From: Eudromia elegans
Taxonomy: Eukaryota; Chordata; Aves; Tinamiformes; Tinamidae
Reading direction: 5' to 3'
Assembly (NCBI GenBank): GCA_003342815.1
Contig: PTEX01000529.1
Span: 54,226 to 118,225 of the forward strand
Length of the DNA stretch: 64,000 nucleotides
A model generated the notes under the pieces. That model worked only from the letters and a program-made list of their open reading frames with translations, ran no database searches and was not told the DNA's origin. Position numbers and translations under genes: made by a program. Positions 33,901-44,721 of this stretch are shown piece by piece (the first letter of the stretch is position 1; each line of letters starts with the position of its first letter).

Positions 33901-36422
33901 AACTGTAATTCCGCGCTCTCGGCACTGAGACCTGGTTTTAATGATATTCCTGGATAGATTCAGCAGCGATCGGACATGGGTCTGATCCTATGGGTGACTG
34001 TCATCAGCTGTGTAGAAACAAGCATAAAATCATTGCTAATAGGATTTCCAGCTGATGCAAAACCAACATGCTGTTGAGGTGAACAGGGTGGTTATACTCT
34101 ATAATTCGCTATAATTCAATAGTGGTGAATGCAAAGTCATGCAGTAAGGAGGGGGGATACGGGCTCTACCTGGACAACCAGGGCTGCATCCCGGCAGAAG
34201 CATCCAAGGAAGAGTGGGTGTCCCAGGGAAGGAGCAGCAGGATGGGTGCACCATGGGTGACACTTGGCCTCTGTTCTTCTCGTCAGGACTTAGGTCTGGT
34301 GTGCTGGTGGTGGGGAGCAGAGGGAAGCAATGGAGCCCTCTCCCAGCTCAGGGTCCCTGGGATCCATGGGAGAGCTCGGTGAATGTCTCTGCCAATGGCT
34401 GCTGTGAGTGCAGGCTCCCCAGCACCGCCACATCCCTGCAGAAATCCCTCATTCCCATTTGGGAATCTGCTGAGCAGCTTGCACTGAGTGAGCGAGTTCC
34501 TGAGAGGACGCTGGACCCACTGCAATCCCCAGCTGCACCCACGTGCTGTGGGTTTGGTGTGAAGGCTGATCTGGAGATGCTCGGGGCTGCCAGCAGGAGA
34601 TTGAGTCCCCTCCAGCCTGGCTCCGTCCACGATGGATCACAGGATCCCGGAGCTGCTCTCGTGTTAGATCGTCTGGCAGTGCCGGGGAGCCACGGCATTA
34701 CATGTGGTCAAGCCCTGCAACATTAAAGCTTGCAGTTCGCCCCTCTGTGTCGTGGTGGTGGTTGAGCATTGGCAGGACGGATGGCGAGCAGGAATCCCTG
34801 TGTGCTTCTGCCGGGTTTCCCACAGTGGCTGAAGCTGGCACGTCGGCAGCAGAAGGGCCTGGTGCAGGGTGGACCAGAGGTCACCGCCGACCTGAGCTAC
34901 GTATCATATATGTGAGAGGGACAGAACGCAACCTGGTGTTGTGCAGCTGCTATCTGCAATGGGCTAGCGGGGGTGGCGGGGGGGTAAAAGCAGATTTCCC
35001 TCTGCAAGGCTTTACCTTCCGGACAGGTAGGGCACCAGGACCGGGAGCCATGGGCAGGGACAGACTCGTAGCTTCTGCCCATGCGCTCATAGCTTTTCTG
35101 CATGCCGCACGTGCAGGCGTCCTCGGGCTGCAGTGCAGCTCAGCACCGCCAGCCCTTGCCGACTGACAGCTTTTCCTGTGGGCTTCTTCCTCCCTGGGTT
35201 TGCTCTCGAGGGAGTTTTCTGCAGATCTACTGTTTGCATTTGGGCAGTGACTTCCTCTATCTGTGTGCCTAGATGCTGTATGCGTGGCTGGCGCCTAGCA
35301 CACGCTGGGCTTACAGATTCATCTGCAAGGTGAACTTGCACCTAAGAAGCTGCAGGAGTAGCAAGCACAAAATGCGAATAGACCCTGGAGATCAAACCTG
35401 CAGGTGATCAGCACGGTGCGCGACACGACGCTCTTCATTCCCATCCAGGTGTGAGCACAGTGCAGTTTTAAGGGTTCCTTTTTCTAAAAAAGTGCCCCTT
35501 ACTGGGCTGGGTAAGGACAGGCCTGGCAGACCTGTTTGGGGCCCATAATAACCCACAACCTGTTTTATCTTTGACTTGCTGGGGATGAGCAGGTTGATGT
35601 GGATTGTGCGGTGCAGAGAAGGGGAGCAGAGTGAGAACACTGGCAGAGCTATGCTGCAAGTCTACCTTCTGGTTTGGGGCTGGTATTTTTAAAATATAGC
35701 AAGAAAATCTAGAGAGGATTGAAAGGGAACAGACAGTTTATTTGAGTGCTAAAGAAAATGCTCAATCTCTAAAGGGTGCGAAATCATAATAGTTCTTAAA
35801 ACGCTGAAGAGGCATCTTTGTCTCAGGATGGAAGTGTGTCAAGGAGGAAACGTCTGATGCTAAGGGTCAAAGCAATACCCTTGAGAAGGATGAGTGTGAA
35901 TGAAAGGAAGTAGGAAATCAGGCACATTCTGATCAGAAATAAAATCCCATTTTGAACAGCGGGAGTCATTAACTGCTGTGAGCAGCTCGGGAGTTTTTCC
36001 GACACTGCCTTCACCCAGTCTGGACAATATGCCCACGTGGAGTATGGAAGTTGTGGGGTACAGAGTGTTTTCCCTGGGATATCTCTGAGTCAGGTGGTAT
36101 GGACATCTTCTCTGGCCTCCAGTTCTAGGTATGTGCATCCTTGAAGTGGGTAACACTGCTGTTCCCCAAGGTCCTTGCTGGAAACCTCTCAGGCAGCGAG
36201 AGGAGACGCAGTCCCTGTGCCAGGGAAGCTCTGCGCTCGCTGTGCGTAAGTGGAGGCCCCATGGACCAGGGCAGCGCGGAGCACAGCAGGAGCGGAGCAG
36301 AGCAGGGTCTGTCCTCTCGCGACCGATCCCGGCCACACACGGAGACCACCCAACCAGAGCGTGAAACCTGATCCCGGCGCCGCTGCCGTGCCGGCGGGGA
36401 CAGAGAGGTGACACCAGTGCCG
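30954..36422. other. Intergenic between ubiquilin genes 1 and 2
   Basis: No gene recognised in about 5.5 kb. A T-rich run lies near 30980-31012. The part at about 32100-32760 is AT-rich with TTAATTAAT and similar motifs, a candidate non-coding element. A microsatellite lies at 32831. Several short frames show no family features. Confidence 0.4.
32831..32870 (+). repeat. (CTCTG)n microsatellite
   Basis: Eight uninterrupted CTCTG units, then a degenerate CTGCG. Confidence 0.97.
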
Positions 36423-36446
36423 GAGATGTCACCGATGATGTCACAG
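36423..36446 (+). promoter_or_regulatory. Paired CRE-like element of ubiquilin gene 2
   Basis: GAGATGTC, six bases (ACCGAT), then GATGTCACAG. It has the same two-block layout and spacing as at 29134 and 39271, 288 bp before the ATG. The second block contains TGATGTCA, one mismatch from the CRE palindrome. Confidence 0.6.
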
Positions 36447-36710
36447 TCCAGCGGGCACAGCCCGTGGGAGGACAGGGCCCGTGGGAGGCGGGATGGCCAT
36501 GAGGAATCTGGTGGCATGGACATAGTGGCAAGGGAGCTGGTAGGGATGGTTTGGGAACCGAGTCTGGCATTGCAGAGGGCCGGGTTGGTTCCCACCTCTC
36601 ACCTCCCACTTCCCCATACCTGAAAGTACAGCAACCAAAACTGTAGAAGTAATAAGAACAGTAACCGTAAGAATATCACCACCTAACAAAACACAAGCAC
36701 AGTGCTGGCC

Positions 36711-38126
36711 ATGGGTGAAGGTGGAGAAAGAACAGCAATGTCCTCCATCACGGCCGCCAACCCCTGTATCATCCAGTTCACAGTGAAGACACCCACGGCG
36801 AAGAAGGATTTCATGGTGCCAGAAAACATCACCATCAAGCTCTTCAAGGAGGTCGTCTCCAAGCACTTCCACTGCCAGAGCAACCAGCTGGTGCTGGTGT
36901 TCTTCGGGAGGATCCTGAAGGACCAGGACACGCTCAGGCAGCTGGGCATCCACGACGGCGCCACGGTGCACATGGTTATCCGGCGGCCGAGGGGATGCCG
37001 CGCGGAGGGGCTGCTGCCCCGGAGCCCGCCCGCGAGCGCCCGCACGTCGCCGGTGCCGCCCAGCGCCTCCCGCACCTCCAGCAGCACCGCGGTGCCGGTG
37101 CGGAGCAGCCCCAGCGAGTCGGACACGAGCGCGTGGAGCGCGGAGCAGCCCAGCTCGGCCGTCATGGTGCAGGCGCTCGAGAGCCTCTTCGCGCAGAGCC
37201 TGCTCTCCAGCCCCGAGCTCATGAGGCAGCTCATCATGGCCAACCCGCAGATGCAGCAGCTGGCACAGCAGATCCCCGAGATCAGCCACATCCTGAACAA
37301 CACCCACGTCATGAAGGAGATGCTGGACATGGTCAAGAACTCGGACATGCTGCGGGAGATGAGGAGTTGGGACCGCGCAGTGAGCAGCCACGAACGCGTG
37401 CCGGGAGGTGACAGCGCGTTGGTGTGTGCGGGCATGGAGAGCCAGGACACGACGCTGACCGCAACGCGTGAGCAATTTGGAAACAGCTCCTTCGCTTCCC
37501 TGGGGAGAAAGCGGTCCCTGGAGAGGACGTGCAGGAGGACGCAGCTCCCCTCTAACGAGGCGAGGGAGCACTCGGGGTCCCCTTCTCCTTCACACAGCGC
37601 CACCAGCATTGGCACCGGCAGCACCGACCTGGACACCGGTGTCACCCCGGGACAGCTCAGCCCCAGCACCACGTTGCTCGTCCTGGGTTCCGAGCGCCCT
37701 GGCGCAGGGGGTGTCCAGAACATGCTCCACCAGGTCACCGAGTCCCTGCAGCTCATCGTGAACCTCTGCGCCTTCTACACCAAGTGGATGACGCTGCTGC
37801 TGCTGCAGCGGTCCCACCTGGAGGCCGAGGCGTCGCGGCAGCAGCAGGACGCGGCACAGAGGCTCCCGGACATCCTGCAGCGCATCCAGAACCCCGAGAT
37901 GCTGGCAGCCATGTCCAACCCCAAAGCCATGCAGGCCTGCTTGCAGATCGAGCAGGGCTTGCAGGTGCTGGCCCTGGAAGCGCCCGTGCTCATCCCGTGG
38001 TTCTCCTTCCGCCTGCGGAGCCTCGGGAACACAGGCAGCTCCACAAGCGCTGCCAACGGCAGTGCCGGCTCCGGAGAGTCACCCCCGCGCTATGAGCCCC
38101 AGCAGCAGAGCAACGACGACGTCTAG
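36711..38126 (+). CDS. UBQLNL: Ubiquilin-like protein 2 (UBL + two STI1, no UBA)
   Basis: Single open exon, 471 residues. A ubiquitin-like domain (about 19-93) has LVLVFFGRILKDQDTL and IHDGATVHMVIR, close to classical ubiquilins. A Ser/Pro-rich linker follows. A well-kept STI1 region (about 150-232) has LMRQLIMANPQMQQLAQQIP, EISHILNN and a WDRAVSSHERVPGG stretch, the counterpart of the ubiquilin QDRALSNLESIPGG. A second STI1-like block (about 384-425) has IQNPEMLAAMSNPKAMQACL. STI1 regions bind hydrophobic client segments and chaperones. The protein ends in a short Ser/Gly/Gln-rich tail without a UBA, so it should reach the proteasome and clients but not ubiquitin chains. Human UBQLNL also lacks the UBA and has a similar length (recalled, about 475), which is why I give that symbol, tentatively. 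The ATG sits in a strong context (GGCCATGGG); the preceding in-frame GTG is not used. Confidence 0.9.
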   Translation: MGEGGERTAMSSITAANPCIIQFTVKTPTAKKDFMVPENITIKLFKEVVSKHFHCQSNQLVLVFFGRILKDQDTLRQLGIHDGATVHMVIRRPRGCRAEGLLPRSPPASARTSPVPPSASRTSSSTAVPVRSSPSESDTSAWSAEQPSSAVMVQALESLFAQSLLSSPELMRQLIMANPQMQQLAQQIPEISHILNNTHVMKEMLDMVKNSDMLREMRSWDRAVSSHERVPGGDSALVCAGMESQDTTLTATREQFGNSSFASLGRKRSLERTCRRTQLPSNEAREHSGSPSPSHSATSIGTGSTDLDTGVTPGQLSPSTTLLVLGSERPGAGGVQNMLHQVTESLQLIVNLCAFYTKWMTLLLLQRSHLEAEASRQQQDAAQRLPDILQRIQNPEMLAAMSNPKAMQACLQIEQGLQVLALEAPVLIPWFSFRLRSLGNTGSSTSAANGSAGSGESPPRYEPQQQSNDDV

Positions 38127-39270
38127 GCAAGCCCTGAGCCCGGGAGAGGGGCTGAAACCAAATCCAGGAAGAACCAGAGCAAAGGAAGTGTCGGAGACGC
38201 AGGGAGACGGATGGGAAACAGCAAAGAGGTGGGAGTGCTCAGTCCCCTCGCCGCAGCAATGCTTCCTAGCTTGCTCTTCCCAACATCTGGATTTTGGTTA
38301 TTTAAAATGAAGTTTTGTGGAGAGTGATCATTTCATTCAAACAGTGTATTTTTTTTCTTTATTTCTTTTTCTTTTGTGTGTGTTTAAAAATACCGAGTGT
38401 TTCAGATGCCTGTATTGCTGTGTACTGATGTAATGCCTTTCTCCTTATAAAGCGGGGAAGGACAAATCTGGGATGCGAACCGGGAGAAGTTCCCCAGGAC
38501 GTGGAGAACTGCAGCAGCTCCTGCCCCACGGCTGCGGCCGGGGCCCCGCGGTGCCCTGGGAGGGCCCTGCCGCCCTGCGCTGCCGATGGGACACGAGCAC
38601 CGCACCAAAACCCACCCCCGAGGCACGCCAGGCGTCCCGGACCCCTCGCCAGCGCCCTGCCCTCGGGTATCAACACGCGGGGTGCCGCGCTGGCTCCGGG
38701 GTGTCGGCAGAGCAGAAGCCGAGCTGTGTTTTGGGGAGTAGGTTAGCATGCCTAGGGTAGGAACTCTTTGCACTCTTTGCACAGAGCTCAGAAAATGTCA
38801 AATTACTTGAAAGCTGTGGGAAAAAAAGCCTAAACAAGTGAAGCTCCTTTTCTGATTTCTGATGGGCACTTGCATTTTTATACTGGAAGCTGCCTCCGAA
38901 TTTTGCAGATGAAGTCAAGCACGGGGCTGCAAACAAAGAAGATATGGGGTTTTGTCTTTTTTCCAGAAGTCACAAAAACAAGAAATAAAACATGTGATGA
39001 AAAGACAAATTTACCTCATTTTGGCTCATTAGGAATACAGTTTTGAAACAAACATCAGCTTTCGTAGCTGGGCAAGAGGGGGCTGTTTTCTGCTATTTAT
39101 ACTGCAATATATTTTCCTTTTTTGAATGCTGAATTAATTTAAGAGAACCCACAAGGACTGAACTATACCCCAGCCCTGGCACGAGCCTGACCGGGGACAG
39201 AGGACCCAAGGAGGCGCCGAGGTGGCCTCAGGGGCGCCGTCGCCCTCGCTGCCGTCCCTTGCCGCGCACT
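38127..39270. other. Intergenic between ubiquilin genes 2 and 3
   Basis: Probable 3' UTR of gene 2, then non-coding sequence. Pyrimidine-rich around 38350. An AATAAA lies at 38984. The sequence becomes CpG-rich from about 39180 as the next promoter approaches. Confidence 0.45.
38984..38989 (+). terminator. Possible poly(A) signal AATAAA
   Basis: AATAAA 858 bases after the stop of ubiquilin gene 2. It is the first canonical signal I found, though a nearer variant may be used. Confidence 0.35.
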
Positions 39271-39294
39271 GTGACGTCATCGATGAGGTCACAG
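39271..39294 (+). promoter_or_regulatory. Paired CRE-like element of ubiquilin gene 3
   Basis: GTGACGTC, six bases (ATCGAT), then GAGGTCACAG. It contains a perfect CRE palindrome TGACGTCA (39272-39279) and, after four bases, TGAGGTCA. It lies 315 bp before the ATG in a CpG-rich segment (about 39180-39620) that looks like a promoter island. The same layout precedes both other ubiquilin genes. Confidence 0.7.
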
Positions 39295-39585
39295 CGCGGT
39301 GGCCGGCCGCCCAGCAGCCGCGCACGGGCAGGGGCGGCGGCGGCGCGAGGAACATGACGGAGCCCCTCGGAGGGTGAGCGAGCGGAGCAGCTGTGCAACA
39401 TCTGGCTGGTATGTGCGCGCTGGGCTCGGCTGCAGCCCTCGCCCCTCTGCCACTGCGCCCGTGCCGGCGGCCGCCGACGCAGAGCAGCAACAACCGCCCG
39501 CGGGTCCCGCCTGGAAGCCCCCGTCGCTGCCCCTCTCCTGCCGGCGCCTCTCTCTGCCACGGGCCCCAGCGCAGGCCTGCTCACC

Positions 39586-41388
39586 ATGTCCGAGAGCAAA
39601 GAGGCGGCCGGGGCTAGTCAGCCCGTGGTGGCCGCGGATCCATCAGACATCATCAAGGTGACCGTGAAGACCCTCAAGCAGAAGGAGCAGTTCGAGGTTG
39701 CTCAGAGCAGCACCATCCAGGCGTTTAAGGAGGAAATCTCGAAGCGTTTCAAAACTCCCCCTGAGCTTCTAGCGCTGATATTTGCTGGGAAAATCCTCAA
39801 GGATCAGGACACTTTGAGCCAGCATGGAGTCCACAGCGGGGTCAGCATCCACCTTGTCATCAGGTCCCAGAAAAGCCCACAGGATGGCCAGGCAGAGCAA
39901 CGCACGGCGCCCACGTGGAGGCAACCTTCCAGCCACAGCAATTCCAATTCGCTTTTCTTGGAAAGCATAGCTGATCTGCAAAGCCAGGGCTTCAACCATC
40001 TTCATACGCCTGACCTCCAAGGTCAGTTTGAGGTCATGCTGGAAGCCAGCCAGGAACTAGTGGCCCAGACCATGGAAAACCTCTTGTCTGAGCTTGCCAG
40101 CTCAGACCTGGATATGGATACCATCAACAACAACTTGTTTTTGCTAGGGTTTCTCATTGGGGTGACAGGCATACATATCACAGGGCTGGACTCAACAGAG
40201 GTGTCAGACTTGGTGAGTAGACTCCAGGAGCGAGACACGACCCTGCACAGATTGCTAAGTGAGATAATGCAGGACTCCTCCGTGCAGACCATCATTCTCA
40301 GCGCTGACATTGCCAGGGATTTCGTCATGTCCATCCCTCAGGTGCAGCAGTTGGTGGAGCAAAACCCTGAAATCAGCCACATTCTCACCAATCCACATTT
40401 TATCAGAGAAATATTGGAAGCCTACAACAGCCCTGCCATGATGCAGGAGATGATAAGGAACCACGACCGTGCTCTGAACAACCTTGAGAGCATACCTGGC
40501 GGGTACAGTGCCCTGGAGCAGCTCTACAGGGAAATCGAGGAGACCATGCTGGATGCTGGGCAGACACAACTGGAGAACAGCCCGTTTGCTTCCCCAGACA
40601 GCACCCCGTCCATGAATCGAACCAGGCTGCCAGCCTGCACTGAAAACCGGAGGCCTTTGCCCAATCCTTGGGCCCCTCAGCTGAACGAGGCAAGCGATAA
40701 CAGAAATGACTATAACGGCCAGGATGGCTACAACGGTGCGGAGCACAATTTCATCGTGCTGAATTTGGGGCCTGCAGTAAGAGCGGTGTTGCCCAGGTCA
40801 GGGAGCATTCAGAGCATGGTCCAGCAGCTGACGGAAAACTCGGAGCTCATGCATAACCTGGAGAATGCGTTAACAGACCCCCAGGGCCCAGCAGCACAAA
40901 TACTGCTGAATAACCCCCGTGTTCTAAGTGATGGCAGTTCTCAGCTGCAAGACGAAAGGGCCCAGCAGCTGCCTCCAGAGATGGAGAACACGGAGATTTC
41001 TTCCTTGCTGAGAAACCCCAGGGCACTGCAGGCTTTGCTACAGGTCCAGCTGGGTTTACAGACCCTCTCGACTGAAGCCCCGGATTTTTTGCTCAGTCTG
41101 GGGGACCCAGATGTGGAGCTGGACCTGGAAAGCATGGAAGAGTCTGCAAAAAGCAGCGATTCTGAGGAAGATGTGAGTCTAATGTCAGACAGGGATGACA
41201 CGGATAGCCAGGAGGATATGGATGAGCAAGCACCACCCACCAGGTTTGACAGACAAATGCAACAGCTCAGTGCCATGGGTTTCCTGGACCGAAATGCAAA
41301 CCTGCAAGCTCTCATTGACACAGAAGGAGAGATCAATGCTGCGGTTGACATACTGACAAGAACACAGTCATCAAATGAGATCCCATAA
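39586..41388 (+). CDS. UBQLN3: Ubiquilin, full layout (UBL, STI1, UBA)
   Basis: Single open exon, 600 residues. The UBL domain (about 22-96) has LIFAGKILKDQDTLSQHGV, almost as in UBQLN1. An unusual insert (about 100-200) rich in Leu/Asn/Asp follows. An STI1 region (about 205-335) has VQQLVEQNPEISHILTNP, MMQEMIRNHDRALNNLESIP and a GGYSALEQLY stretch. A second STI1-like region (about 407-498) contains LLRNPRALQALLQVQLGLQT. A strongly acidic linker (about 508-548) precedes a C-terminal UBA (about 553-595) with the diagnostic MGF loop (QQLSAMGFLDRNANLQALI). UBL binds the proteasome and UBA binds ubiquitin, so this should act as a shuttle or chaperone for ubiquitylated clients in the cytosol. UBQLN3 is chosen because it is the UBA-bearing member next to OR52-like and OR51-like genes, as in human. 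Context CTCACCATGTCC. A 5' UTR intron (donor at 39374, acceptor near 39574) is possible. Confidence 0.93.
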   Translation: MSESKEAAGASQPVVAADPSDIIKVTVKTLKQKEQFEVAQSSTIQAFKEEISKRFKTPPELLALIFAGKILKDQDTLSQHGVHSGVSIHLVIRSQKSPQDGQAEQRTAPTWRQPSSHSNSNSLFLESIADLQSQGFNHLHTPDLQGQFEVMLEASQELVAQTMENLLSELASSDLDMDTINNNLFLLGFLIGVTGIHITGLDSTEVSDLVSRLQERDTTLHRLLSEIMQDSSVQTIILSADIARDFVMSIPQVQQLVEQNPEISHILTNPHFIREILEAYNSPAMMQEMIRNHDRALNNLESIPGGYSALEQLYREIEETMLDAGQTQLENSPFASPDSTPSMNRTRLPACTENRRPLPNPWAPQLNEASDNRNDYNGQDGYNGAEHNFIVLNLGPAVRAVLPRSGSIQSMVQQLTENSELMHNLENALTDPQGPAAQILLNNPRVLSDGSSQLQDERAQQLPPEMENTEISSLLRNPRALQALLQVQLGLQTLSTEAPDFLLSLGDPDVELDLESMEESAKSSDSEEDVSLMSDRDDTDSQEDMDEQAPPTRFDRQMQQLSAMGFLDRNANLQALIDTEGEINAAVDILTRTQSSNEIP

Positions 41389-41622
41389 CCGGTTCATTTT
41401 GCCTGTTGTGATTTGGTCTTATTGTGCACTAAAATGGGCAGGGTGCATATTAAGACGTTGTGTGCCGTAGCTTTCTTCCATCTGTGAGAACCTGGCGCCT
41501 GTTTGCTGCACAGGTTCCGGGTCCAATCTCTCCAGGCTGCTTTTGCAAGTCACTCCCTCTCTCTCCAGGCTCCCTTCTCTCATCTTTCTGGAGTTTAGGA
41601 TTTCTTTTGACCTGAATAATGC

Positions 41623-41628
41623 AATAAA
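41623..41628 (+). terminator. Poly(A) signal AATAAA for ubiquilin gene 3
   Basis: AATAAA 235 bases after the stop codon, followed by a GT-rich stretch (TGCATGGTGGTC), a good arrangement for cleavage and polyadenylation. Confidence 0.65.
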
Positions 41629-44600
41629 GTCCTGCATGGTGGTCAGAGAGACACAAGCAGCACTGAGAGAGGAAAATGTGCCCTGGGCCAGGACCAGCTG
41701 TGCCCAGGACTCCTGCCTGAGTGAGAATAAGGGCCAGGATAGCGTTGGGCATGTGGAGATGGCTGGGCTGAGAAATAGGCCTGGGACACGTCCCTCTCCC
41801 TTCGCCGGCTGCATGTGGGACCGTGCATGTGCCGGTTGGCTGTGACGGGTCTCGCACGGACAGAGGTGATCTTGGACATCTGCAAGGTCCAAAATGGATG
41901 GAAATGCAGGAACTCCAGGCACTGTCCTCCTAGATCAGTGCCTGGAGATGAGGGGCAGAACAGGGCACCCCAAAAAGTGTGTTAAAAAAGAGCAGAACAG
42001 GGTATTACTTCAAAGAAATTCAACATGAGGCAGTTTCAAGATTTCAGTTATAAAAAAAGTGCTAAAATAATTTGCAATTTTAAATGTATTTTTACTCTGT
42101 TTTCCTCATAAGCATTTTGGCAAAGCTGAGGGGAGCTCATGACACATGGGAGTGCTGCTGAATGCAGAATTAACTTCTCGCAGAAACAGAGGAATGCTGA
42201 AAGAGTCGCTGCGCTCAGTGTGCCAGCGCCGGGAGGGAGCCGGCCCTGGCCTTGCAGCGCCCGAGAGGTTCACCCCAGTGCCACCTCTGCCCCGCACAGG
42301 GCCCCGGGTTGTGACCCCACGGAGTGACACCAAAGCTCAGCAGCTCCCAGGAGCCCGCCCAGCCTGGGAGTGCAAAGCTGACGGGACCTGAATCTTGTGC
42401 CTTGGCTCCAAGCAGCCGCAGCCTGGGGATCATTTGGGAGGCTCCTGGCTGGCCAAGGTGGAGATATTTGGTGCATTTGGGAGATTTGTGTGCACTGAGG
42501 GCTGAATTCCCTGCAGGATGAGCCATGGAGCGGAGCATGGTGTCAGGTAACTGCTCCAGGAAGGACTCCGTACTCCAGGTCTTCCAGCAACCTCCAAAGG
42601 GAGCACAGCCTCTGAATCACTTCTCCTGCAGGGAATCTCCTCCAGATTCCTGCTGCTGCTGTGTCCGTCACTGAGTCCACAGTGCATCATGTGGGTTAAT
42701 CTACTCCAATGTGCATTGCTATTTACATGCATATGGCCGAGAGTTTTGCAAAAGTGCCTGCCTGAATCAAGTTTCCAGGCATGGAAATGTGGATGCTTAG
42801 CCCTTTAGAAAAGCCAGACCACGTATTTAGGACCTGCTGTTTTGGCTGTGCCTGTGGCCACTTGACACCAGCCCAATCAGGCCCTCGGATCAGAGACCAA
42901 TTGCTGTCTCAGCAGGGAGGGAGCCGGATCCGTAGGGAGCGGGGCCCTGGACCCACAGAGGTGCCTGCACCGGCACCGCTGCTCGTGATGTCAGTGGTGT
43001 CAGGGCAACGGGAAGCGCAGGGGGGGTGGAATCCCAGGGGAGATCTAATGGAGCGAGGGACAAAGGGAGGACCACAGCACCTTGCCCGCGGGATGCCAGG
43101 GACGCTGTACAAATGCATGCACCTCCCCGGCTCCGCATCCCCATCCTGCGGTGGTCAGGGTGAGTTGCCGGCGTTGGGCGCTTGGGGTTGGCATCGTTAT
43201 GTGGAGCAAAGGCTGCCGAGTTAGGCACAATTAGGAGGGTAAAATCAAAGCAATCCCTGCAGAGACCCCCTGGCCAGAGCTCGCAGCAGGAGTCCCTGCA
43301 CGAATGCAAACTCTCAAGGCACAGCTTTTAGCTTAAGCTAGGCTGGAAAAGCTTTAGGAAAACAAGGATCCCGGGGTGTGCTCAGAGGTAAGTGCGGATG
43401 GTGCATCCTTGGGGCTGTGTTTGCACTGGTGGTGATGGGGTGGTCAAGGAGCTCTCCTCCAGCACAAGAACCTTGCTTACTTGCGGATAGGCAAGAGATC
43501 ACTGTGTGTTTAGCACCACAACACAGAACGTATATGCTCTACCAGCATTAATAAAATTTTATGCTTGTTAATATACCTCATGTGGTTTTATTTCATGGAA
43601 ACTGTGTACTGAATTATTCAATTAATTTACAGCATTAGATGGTTTGTCACAGTCATGCATTTTCTAAAAGACTTCTCTGCTGCATTGCATTTCTCTGGAG
43701 CAGATTCCCTGGACTTTCTCAGATCAGGAAATTTGAGACCTGAAATAGTGCCTCCCGTCTCCCATTCGAATATGAACTGAGTTCCACCTCTGTCTTTAAA
43801 AATGCAATTGTCGTTTCTGCTAAGTGGAGTGACTGTTTTGGGGTGCAGCAACCCCATTGTTTTGTTTTACAATTCTTGCATATCTTGCTCATCCCAGCTG
43901 TGCTGAGTGAATCTTGCTGTGGCTTCTGAGCCTCCAGAGCTGGCAGTAACTGCAGAAGATGGTGCAAAAGAGCGAATTTGTGTGGGCCTGGGTGCTCCTC
44001 GGAGCCCTTCAGCAGCAGTGAGAGCCCCTCCTCAGCTGCAGGGGGACTCCGTCTTCCCCATGGTCTGGAGGACTCTCCAATTGCCATTTAAATTTTATTT
44101 ATTTTGCTAGATTTGTGCTGACAGAGTGGTGCAAAACAAGCAGCAGCTTCAAAGTCCCCAAGGAAAGAGAAGCTTGGGGATGAGGAACGAGAGGGCAGTC
44201 GACTTCAGACCTGCAGCTAGTTTTGTTCTCTAAATTAGTGTGAGTTCAGGTATCTTAAAACTCTCTGTTTTTCCCTTTGCGTTTCTTGATATCAGAGAAT
44301 ATCTCGTGCATCCCTGCAGCAACTTGGCCTTTCCTCTCTCCCCTTGCGTGATCCCCTCCTTTCTCTGCTCTGGACTCACAGCACATCAATTTAATTGTTT
44401 TTTTCCCATGCGACGAGGATTGCTTCTCCTTCTATTCACCCAGGTCTAAGCAGAAATACTTGGAGGAAAAATGCACTTATACCATGTTAAAAACAAGTGA
44501 AGAGAAAATTTGGACAGCTGCTCTTTTCACACCACGGGAGGAGACCTGCATGTTTCAATACTTCACAGGACACGGCTTGACATGATGCAAGTTGTACTTC

Positions 44601-44711
44601 TGGCTGTGGCTGTCAGCAGATTAGAGAAGGTAACGCACTGGCACCAGGCCATGGTGGAAGGATGGTGTTGGGTCAAATAAAGCTCATCAGTGTCTTCTCT
44701 CTTCGTTTTCA
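41629..44711. other. Intergenic before the second OR gene
   Basis: No gene recognised in about 3 kb. It ends with a long pyrimidine tract and TTTTCAG (44706-44712), a splice acceptor for the next OR coding exon. An untranslated first exon may lie inside this interval. Confidence 0.45.
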
Positions 44712-44721
44712 GCTGAAGACG

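Noticed and set aside
34100..34720. Possible very old CR1 fragment (GTGAATGCAAAGTCATGCAG)
   Set aside because: Similarity is limited to about 25 bases and could be chance.
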